Positions 57,262 through 64,000 of a stretch of 64,000 nucleotides of DNA are shown here, piece by piece. The stretch comes from Nansenia antarctica (taxonomy: Eukaryota > Chordata > Actinopteri > Argentiniformes > Microstomatidae). The stretch's first letter is position 1, and every line of letters begins with the position of its first letter. The notes beneath the pieces were generated by a model. That model was not told the DNA's origin. It saw only the letters and a program-made list of their open reading frames with translations, and did not search any database. The stretch covers positions 33,288,395 to 33,352,394 of the forward strand of contig OZ022348.1 in NCBI GenBank assembly GCA_963989245.1. Reading direction: 5' to 3'. The translations under genes and the position numbers were made by a program.

Positions 57262-57500
57262 ACATGATGCACATTGGTTGCTCTGGTCACATGATGCACA
57301 TTGGTTGTTCTGGTCACATGATGCACATTGGTTGTTCTGTGCTCATGATGCACATTGGTTGTTCTGGTCACATGATGCACATTGGTTGTTCTGGTCACAT
57401 GATGCACATTGGTTGTTCTGGTCACATGATGCACATTGGTTGTTCTGGTCACATGATGCACATTGGTTGTTCTGGTCACATGATGCACATTGGTTGTTTT
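57262..57500. repeat. 27-bp minisatellite, about 9 copies
   Basis: Unit CATGATGCACATTGGTTGTT plus CTGGTCA. One copy has CTGTGCT in place of CTGGTCA. The length is a multiple of three, so nine-residue repeats appear in several frames (HDAHWLFWS, MMHIGCSGH) with no other support for a protein. Confidence 0.92.
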
Positions 57501-58093
57501 GTGCACACGCTCAATTTAGACTCACAAGCAGCTCTCAAAATCCCAGCTGCAGTAAAGAAAGCTCTTTGTAGTGTCTGATTTTTCACACTTGTGTTGGTCA
57601 ATGCTGGTCTTGGTCATTTACAGTATGTTCCAATAAAAAGTACATTGTTTGAATATGAAAGAGATTCTTAGAACTAATGCTATAAATGGTTCAAGGAACC
57701 CTCTAACATGTTGCATTGTAAAAAATATAAATGTTTACATTAACATTGGGTGAGTAATCCCCACTGCTAACTAGTTAACTATAACACTACTTTACATTGT
57801 TAGCAGGCTCACAAAACAAGCTTCACATGTTGGAGTCAATTCTTAATGTAAACATTTATATTTTTTACAATGCAACATGTTAGAGGGTTCCTTGAACCAT
57901 TTATAGCATTTGTTCTGAGAATCTCTTTCATATTCAAACAATGTACTTTTTATTGGAACATACTGTAAATGACCAAGACCAGCATTGACCAACACAAGTG
58001 TGCAAAATCAGACACTACAAAGAGCTTTCTTTACTGCAGCTGGGATTTTGAGAGCTGCTTGTGAGTCTAAATTGAGCGTGTGCACAAAACAAC
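57493..58093. repeat. Near-perfect inverted repeat, 251-bp arms, 99-bp spacer
   Basis: The left arm 57493-57743 is the reverse complement of 57843-58093. I count about three mismatches. The left arm starts in the last unit of the 27-bp minisatellite (TTGTTTTGTGCACACGCTC). Part of the spacer (about 57797-57833) is itself the inverse of 57058-57092, so the whole is a rearranged, duplicated segment. Confidence 0.95.
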
Positions 58094-58095
58094 AG

Positions 58096-58225
58096 TCTTC
58101 AGTCTCCGATGGAAGATGGGTAGTGACTCTGCAGTTCTGACAGCCGTGGGAAGCTCATTCCACCAGCGGGGGAGCCAGTGTCATGAAGAGACGTGATCGG
58201 GCAGCATGACTGCCGTGTTGGTGTG
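58096..58225 (-). pseudogene. L2-like LINE fragment
   Basis: 130 bases matching the minus-strand copies at 15330-15450 and 32280-32410 (WWNELPTAVRTAESL region). It begins right at the outer edge of the inverted repeat. No tail. Confidence 0.75.
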
Positions 58226-58233
58226 GAGATAAG

Positions 58234-58467
58234 TTGATAGGATGCAATGATAGGTTTATAATGCGGGAAAAAAAATCTGTTGTTTACTCACGGAAGGACG
58301 GAAGAATGGTGGTCGATAAAAAAGTTATGGTGTGTAGGCATTGTGCAACGAGAAAGTCGTATGAGGGAGGCAATACGTTGAGCATGGCCACACATTTGAC
58401 GCGACATCACCCTGGTGTGTTGACGAGAGGCACGAAAATGTCAGCTCGACAACTTCTAATAATGTAG
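58234..58467 (+). pseudogene. BED zinc finger fragment of a hAT/ZBED-type transposase
   Basis: 77 codons open: VVDKKVMVCRHCATRKSYEG then GNTLSMATHLTRHHPGV. C-x2-C followed by H-x4-H with the MATHLTRHH spacing is the DNA-binding BED finger found at the N-terminus of hAT transposases and of host ZBED genes. The frame ends soon after, with no dimerisation domain nearby. The sequence after residue 70 (GTATGAG-free, AATAATGTAG) is non-coding. It is probably a fragment, but a real first coding exon cannot be excluded. Confidence 0.55.
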
Positions 58468-58469
58468 GC

Positions 58470-59437
58470 ATTTTTTTCACAGCATGTTTAAAGGAAGGTT
58501 TCACTTTATTATTTAGTTAAAAGTGCCATAAAACATGTTTATTCGTCTGCTTTAAAGAGCCCAGTGATTCACTGCTGCAACCAGGTGCCTCCTCCCTCTC
58601 TCCTATATAATTTAAGTTGTATAATGTGTATTTCAGTATAATATGTAATGTTTGAGTGTAGAATATGTTATATATATATTTGACCACTGACCAGTTTTGA
58701 CATCTTGAATGTTTTTTTTTTTGTTTCACACAATAAAAGTGGTGTTTTTACAGAATTCAAGAAAAAACTGTTAAAGTACAGAACGTGTGTCACTATAACA
58801 GTTGTTGTTAATGGTATCGGTGGGCTGGGTTGGGGTCAGCTGACTTTCTCACACTCTTGAGAAATGAGAGGAGTGCTGTGGCCGCGTCTGTTTTTCACTA
58901 TATGTAATACAGTCGCTCTTTTTGATTTATTGATTTATTGCAACAAAATGTTCTTTTGTCACAGGCAGGTTTCTAGTAGTACAGTGCAGTGTATGAGATC
59001 TGTGAGAGAAAATGATTATATGTAATAAGACATTTTTCTACATTTAAGATTCAAACTTCACAACAGTAAATGTAATGTCTAGAGCAAGCTATAGAAACTG
59101 ATTTCCTGTTGTAAGCACACACTGAAACCAGTTTCTCTACTTGAAGCTTGACATTGGCTAGACAACAGACACATTTAAATGATTACAAAGACCTGATTGC
59201 TCTCTTTTCTCCTGACCTACACCTAGATGGACTAAGCCATCTAGAGCAGTTTTGGACCTTTGTGTTTCCCCAGACCCAGTACTCTAGGACCAGACTAAAC
59301 CAGTTTGTGGCCTTTGTGTTCCTTTTACATCCTTGTGTCTCTAGGAGAAAGTGGGGGTCGATTCCCCATGAACCTTCATCCCCCATCATCTTCCTCAATG
59401 TACAAATCCACACCCATTGCTCATGATTGGTCTAGAC
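58470..59437. other. Stretch without recognised feature
   Basis: AT-rich, with short unsupported open frames only. Confidence 0.45.
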
Positions 59438-60077
59438 CAGCGGTTCCCAACCTTTTAGGACTCACACGGCCCACTTTACAGATCTCTCCAGTATTCGCGG
59501 CCCACTCAGCAGCGCGCAAAGCGCGCGCAATTTCTTTTTCGCGTGCACGCGCATGAAACGCGCACGAGCGTTCAAAACTACGACGTGGCAAAAAAATAAA
59601 AGAATAATACCGGTTAAACCATTAAAGCCGAGCGGCGATGTTTTATATAGCAGGTGATCAAATACCAAGATCGTAAATGTTGTATGTGTTCAATATTTAC
59701 GACCAAACATCCTTATGTGTGTGGGCAACTCCCGACTCCCGACTAGGGTTGCCAGATGGGCTCTGGGTTTTTTGGTGGAATTAGCGGTTTTAGACTGTGG
59801 TTAGGGTGGAAAATGTCGATCCCATCTGGCAACCCTGTTCGCGAGTCCGATTGGGATGGAATGTAGCCAATCAATAAGCGAGCTGACTTCTTCTTTTCGG
59901 ATGGAAATATCGGCGCACACCACACACAATACGATCAAGGCTGTTCAATCCTAGATTTTTTATATTTTTAAAATTAAAACGTTTTTCTAACAAAAAAACG
60001 TCAATAAACTTTTTTTTGGCCCATGATTTGGCGGCCCACTTGCAGTACTCTCACAGCCCACAGGTTGGGAACCGCTG
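59438..60077. mobile_element. hAT element with palindromic target duplication GTCTAGAC
   Basis: The ends are CAGCGGTTCCCAACC (59438) and GGTTGGGAACCGCTG (to 60077). Perfect octamers GTCTAGAC lie at 59430-59437 and 60078-60085. The CGCGTGCACGCGCAT...AAACGCGCAC stretch at 59540-59570 is shared with the hAT nested at 21141-22654. A small inverted repeat (AGGGTTGCCAGATGGG at 59743 against CCCATCTGGCAACCCT near 59835) is nested inside. No transposase. Confidence 0.93.
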
Positions 60078-60085
60078 GTCTAGAC

Positions 60086-60700
60086 CTCACCCGAGGGCGG
60101 ACTTCTTACCTGAGGGTACCTGAGTGCATAAATACTGAGATGTAATGAATGATCTGGACTTTTGAGAGGAACTTTGAATCTTCAGATGCGTCTGACGAAC
60201 CTGTAAACTTCCTCCTTCTATAGAGGAAAATATTAAATATATTTTCTTATACATCTTGAAACGAAACAGGCTGCCTTTATTGATAATTTGCTCTAACAGA
60301 TCTCCTGGCTGAATATATCTATTTCACCATACATAGGCTTCGATTCAATACATTGTGATTCTCTATGTATTGCGTTTCTCTAAGTATTGTCACGAATCGA
60401 TACCCACATTTTGACTTTGATATTGATACCAGCTTAAGTATCACAATTTCAATTCATAAAGGGTACCACAGCAGTTAAAGTTAAGTAAAAGAATATCCTA
60501 TTATCCTAATTTCTCCCATAGAAATTCATAAGCCCACTGTATCTGTCACACCATAGTCATGAAGTCTGTTGACCATTCAATCTAGGATGGCGCGGGGAGG
60601 GAAATTATGTCCTCCAGTGAGGAATTTTCATTAAACAGGAGTCAATGTTTTAGGTTGTAGCAGAATTGGGACTGGACCGGAAAATAGGATAGCCTATTTT

Positions 60701-60702
<2 letters not shown>
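60086..60702. other. Stretch without recognised feature
   Basis: No gene, array or complete transposon is visible. TTCGATTCAATACATTGTGA and GAATCGATACC (60349-60400) may be a worn hAT end. Confidence 0.4.
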
Positions 60703-60764
<62 letters not shown>

Positions 60765-60767
60765 TGT

Positions 60768-60806
<39 letters not shown>

Positions 60807-60832
60807 TCTGAGTGTGTGCGCGTGTGTGTGTT
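60703..60832. repeat. (GT)n microsatellite
   Basis: GT run with minor interruptions; a second short GT run lies at 60980-61018. Confidence 0.95.
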
Positions 60833-61059
60833 TAGAAGACCCTGTCTTGCAAATCAGTCAGCTTTGCCCATGGCTTCCATTCATCTTCCATTCTGTCCTG
60901 CTGTCAGTGTGTCAGTGTTCCCCCTCCTCCCTCTGTCCCCTGAACCCCAGTGGGAGAGGCCCCAATTCCTCCAAATGACTGTGTGTGTGTGCGTGTGTGT
61001 GTTCATGTGCGTGTGTGTGATTTTGCAGTCCATTCCGTTGTGTTTCACTTAACCACCAA

Positions 61060-61303
61060 GGAGGAGAGGAGGCAGGGCTGTGAGGAGAGGAGGCAGGGCT
61101 GTGAGGAGAGGAGGCAGGGCTGTGAGGAGAGGAGGCAGGGCTGTGAGGAGAGGAGGGGGCTGTGAGGAGAGGAGGCAGGGCTGTGAGGAGAGGAGGCAGG
61201 GCTGTGAGGAGAGGAGGCAGGGCTGTGAGGAGAGGAGGCAGGGCTGTGAGGAGAGGAGGGGGCTGTGAGGAGAGGAGGCAGGGCTGTGAGGAGAGGAGGC
61301 AGC
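61060..61303. repeat. 21-bp minisatellite, about 12 copies
   Basis: Unit GAGGAGAGGAGGCAGGGCTGT with a shortened variant (GAGGAGAGGAGGGGGCTGT) at two places. Spacing of the short variant suggests a higher-order block of five to six units. Confidence 0.92.
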
Positions 61304-61390
61304 GTGGATCAGTGGAAAGTGGATGAATAAATGATGCTAGGGCGAGACACAGAGAGGCCCCTGCTCTCTCTGCCTGAGCGCCATCTGCCT

Positions 61391-61391
61391 C

Positions 61392-61429
<38 letters not shown>

Positions 61430-61430
61430 T
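61391..61430. repeat. (CTGG)n tetranucleotide repeat
   Basis: About nine CTGG units, followed by a G-rich segment to 61475. Confidence 0.9.
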
Positions 61431-62231
61431 TCCCATGTTGGGCTTGGCTTTTGGGGGTGGGGGGTTTGGGGGGGAACAACAAGCAGTGCTGGCTCCAGCC
61501 TGCAGTCAGTCTGTTTACTGGAACCATGGCAACATGAGAGGCCTCACACACACAGCGCAGGTCAGAGGTCAGACTGGAAGTAGCACTAGGCTACTACTAC
61601 ATGTCCCAAAGCGGGTCTCTATGAGGGGGGCCTGGTATGGGGAGTGTCACTCGCATCTATGACCCCGCCCAGTGTGTCCAAGAATACTGGAGCTCTGAGG
61701 ATCATGACAAAAAAAAAAAAAACTTTGAGTGAAGCAGCGAACTAAAACCATTCTCGCCTCAGGACAGGAGGGAGCTGCATGTGCCCTTGAGCAAGGCACG
61801 TAACCCCCTAATTGCTCCAGGGGTCTGACCCTGTGCCTAGAACAAACATACCAAATTCCAACAATTGACTGACAAGTATGATTGCATGGTGATAAATCAG
61901 TAAACCTAAGTACTGTCCCTAAGGCCAGCATCCGTACAGGACATCTACTCACCTCAGGGACAGGATGTCCTGCCTGCCTCACACTCCTTGTGTTTGGTGT
62001 CCTCTGTCTCTGTACCGTGGGCCCTGATGCCTTATGTTATTGGACCTCCATCGTCCCTGCCATGGTGGCCCGCGGCCAGAGTACCAGGCGTGGGGGGGGG
62101 GGGGGGAGACGGAGCAGGAGGCTTGGCGAAAGGACAGAGGTTTCAGGTGGCCGGCCCCATTGTCTGCTCTAACCCGAGAAGCCGTTACATCAGCGCCGGA
62201 GCAGCCCATTGATGCAGAGTGGGTCATGTGA
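61431..62231. other. Stretch with a SINE body fragment
   Basis: 61780-61830 contains TGCCCTTGAGCAAGGCACGT and AATTGCTCCAGGGG, the middle part of the same type of tRNA-derived SINE as at 9458, without head or tail. A G-run lies at 62091-62106. No gene is supported. Confidence 0.5.
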
Positions 62232-62235
62232 TTAA

Positions 62236-62525
62236 CACTAGAACAGCCATGGGTGTTTTGGCAATTGACACCTGTGAGTAAAAAAAACGGGTTATATCTT
62301 TGCACTCGATGACATTTCCTTGATATGTGCGTTCTACCACCCAGTATCCTTACGTTTTCAAAATCACATCAGGATAAGATAGTATGAAGCTATTTTGCAG
62401 TTTTTTTGTGTAGGAAGCAGGCTAATTTACAAGCGGCCAACTAGTGGTCGTTGTGTGTAAATAGCAGGTTAGCATTTTAAAGAGGGCCTACTTTTAGTAG
62501 GTAAAAAGGCACGGCTGTTCTAGTG
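62236..62525. mobile_element. piggyBac-type MITE
   Basis: 290 bases between TTAA (62232-62235) and TTAA (62526-62529). The ends CACTAGAACAGCC and GGCTGTTCTAGTG are exact inverses. TTAA target duplication and a short inverted end are the marks of piggyBac. The interior (GCACTCGATGACATTTCCTT, TGCGTTCTACCACCCAG) is shared with 40680-40750, and the right end with 44584-44598, so several family members lie in this window. Confidence 0.88.
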
Positions 62526-62529
62526 TTAA

Positions 62530-62788
62530 CCTTGCTGCTGCTGCTGCTCTACATCCATCACTTTATTGCTCTACCATGTAGGGTTCCTTTTTTTTACTTA
62601 CTTACTTACGCTGGTTATTATTATTATTATTGTGTTTGTATCCGAATACTGCAATGTCAGTGTTTGAGGAACCAAAGCCCAAAGGATTTGACTCTTGTGT
62701 ACTTTGTAGGACTCTGGGAGCCGAACAGCAGCCACTCACCTAGTCAGAACGTGGCTTTCTATAGGGAGCAGAGGGAGGTCGAGTGGTT

Positions 62789-62821
<33 letters not shown>

Positions 62822-63154
62822 AATTCGGATTCTAGCTGAAACCTGCCCTCAGGCCGTTTTCAATTCTGTGGGGTTTAGTGGTGAAACTGGACACATGACA
62901 CAAGTGGAAAATAACCACCATGAGTCTCACCGTGATCCAATCCACATCTACACTCTATGAACTATATCCAAATGGGCTTCCCACAAACTCAGCAGCACCT
63001 GTCCCTATTCGCATCGATAACGCCTTTAGCGTTTTTACGGAACGGTGCTTGCCTTGTGAATTGAAAAGATTTACAGTCGCCCCTGCCGCTAATTGTTTAT
63101 CAACCCCCCCTCGACAACACACTACCACTCACAGCACATTAGCAAAGTATAGCC
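62530..63154. other. Stretch without recognised gene
   Basis: Holds a (CA)n run at 62791-62818 and short CTG and TTA runs near 62530-62630. No gene is supported. Confidence 0.45.
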
Positions 63155-63823
63155 TACCGTATGTCTGACTGTGTGAGTATAGCCTACAGTATGTCTGACT
63201 GTGTGAGCCTACTGTATGTCTGTCTGTGTGAGTATAGCCTACTGTATGTCTGTCTGTGTGAGTATAGCCTACAGTATGTCTGACTGTGTGAGCCTACTGT
63301 ATGTCTGTCTGTGTGAGTATAGCCTACTGTATTTCTGTCTGTGTGAGTATAGCCTACTGTATGTCTGACTGTGTGAGTATAGCCTACTGTATGTCTGACT
63401 GTGTGAGTATAGCCTACTGTATGTCTGTGTGAGTATAGCCTACTGTATGTCTGTGTGAGTATAGCCTACTGTATGTCTGTGTGAGTATAGCCTACTGTAT
63501 GTCTGACTGTGTGAGTATAGCCTACTGTCTGTCTGTGTGAGTATAGCCTACTGTATGTCTGTGTGAGTATAGCCTACTGTATGTCTGTCTGTGTGAGTAT
63601 AGCCTACTGTATGTCTGTCTGTGTGAGTATAGCCTACTGTATGTCTGTGTGAGTATAGCCTACTGTCTGTCTGTGTGAGTATAGCCTACTGTCTGTCTGT
63701 GTGAGTATAGCCTACTCTATGTCTGTGTGAGTATAGCCTACTGTATGTCTGTGTGAGTATAGCCTACTGTCTGTCTGTGTGAGTATAGCCTACTGTATGT
63801 CTGTGTGAGTATAGCCTACTGTA
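63155..63823. repeat. 26/30-bp minisatellite (GTGTGAGTATAGCCTACTGT)
   Basis: Units of GTGTGAGTATAGCCTACTGT plus ATGTCT, with an optional GTCT or GACT. About 24 copies. Confidence 0.93.
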
Positions 63824-64000
63824 TAGATAGATAGATAGATAGATAGACTTTATTTGTCATTGTTACAGTACAGGTACCAAACAACGAAATTTAGGAGGTG
63901 AGGCTCCCCTGGTGTTTAAGAAAGGAAAAAGAAACACATTTTGGAAAAAGCATAGATGCATAAAATCACAAGAAGATAAGGAGCTGGTTTACATCAATAG
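63824..64000 (+). mobile_element. (GATA)n run and retroposon tail, continuing past the window
   Basis: A short GATA run (63824-63846), then CTTTATTTGTCATTGTTACA and GTACAGGTACCAAACAACGA, the same dispersed tail as at 27825. The window ends inside unique-looking sequence. Confidence 0.55.

Overview
The window looks like repeat-rich, intergenic DNA from a ray-finned fish. The signs are an L2-clade LINE family and a tRNA-derived SINE that share the typical fish 3' tail, Tc1/mariner, hAT, piggyBac and P-like DNA transposons, long dinucleotide runs, introns with GT-AG borders, and one recognisable vertebrate gene. The species cannot be named from the sequence.

Region by region: 1-5 kb holds a 28-bp minisatellite, a telomere-like minisatellite, a mariner-type MITE with 70-bp inverted ends, and two retroposon tails. 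6.3-11.2 kb holds the only host protein gene I can support, a plus-strand homologue of sperm microtubule inner protein 4 (SPMIP4/C7orf31). Eight exons have matching phases; the 5' end is unresolved. 11.4-19.5 kb has minisatellites, degenerate minus-strand L2 LINEs and large GT and GA runs. 19.5-28 kb is a transposon nest: a hAT MITE, a Tc1 element split by another hAT, a P-like relic with a THAP finger, and a 3'-truncated BED-finger hAT holding a DIRS-like gag fragment. 29-39.4 kb is mostly minisatellite. One 17/13-bp array there carries three different hAT elements, each with a perfect 8-bp target duplication.

40.6-52 kb is the most informative block. A 520-bp tandem duplication, bounded by TTAA, carries four tRNA-Leu genes. 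One has anticodon UAG where the others have AAG. The first copy is interrupted by a structurally intact, apparently young Ty3/gypsy retrotransposon on the minus strand and by a 1.8-kb hAT. The second copy preserves the empty sites, so the target duplications can be read directly. The retrotransposon has two 236-bp LTRs differing at one base, a primer site for tRNA-Trp, an open gag, an open pol with all catalytic residues visible, and a GGGAAAC slippery site followed by a possible pseudoknot at the gag-pol overlap.

52.4-56.3 kb is a 25-bp minisatellite, again carrying a hAT with a perfect target duplication. 57.5-58.1 kb is a near-perfect inverted repeat with 251-bp arms. 59.4-60.1 kb is a hAT with the palindromic target duplication GTCTAGAC. 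The end of the window has a 21-bp minisatellite, a 290-bp piggyBac MITE and a final minisatellite. By hand tally, about a sixth of the window is minisatellite. Most long open frames over these arrays are artefacts of repeat units whose length is not a multiple of three.
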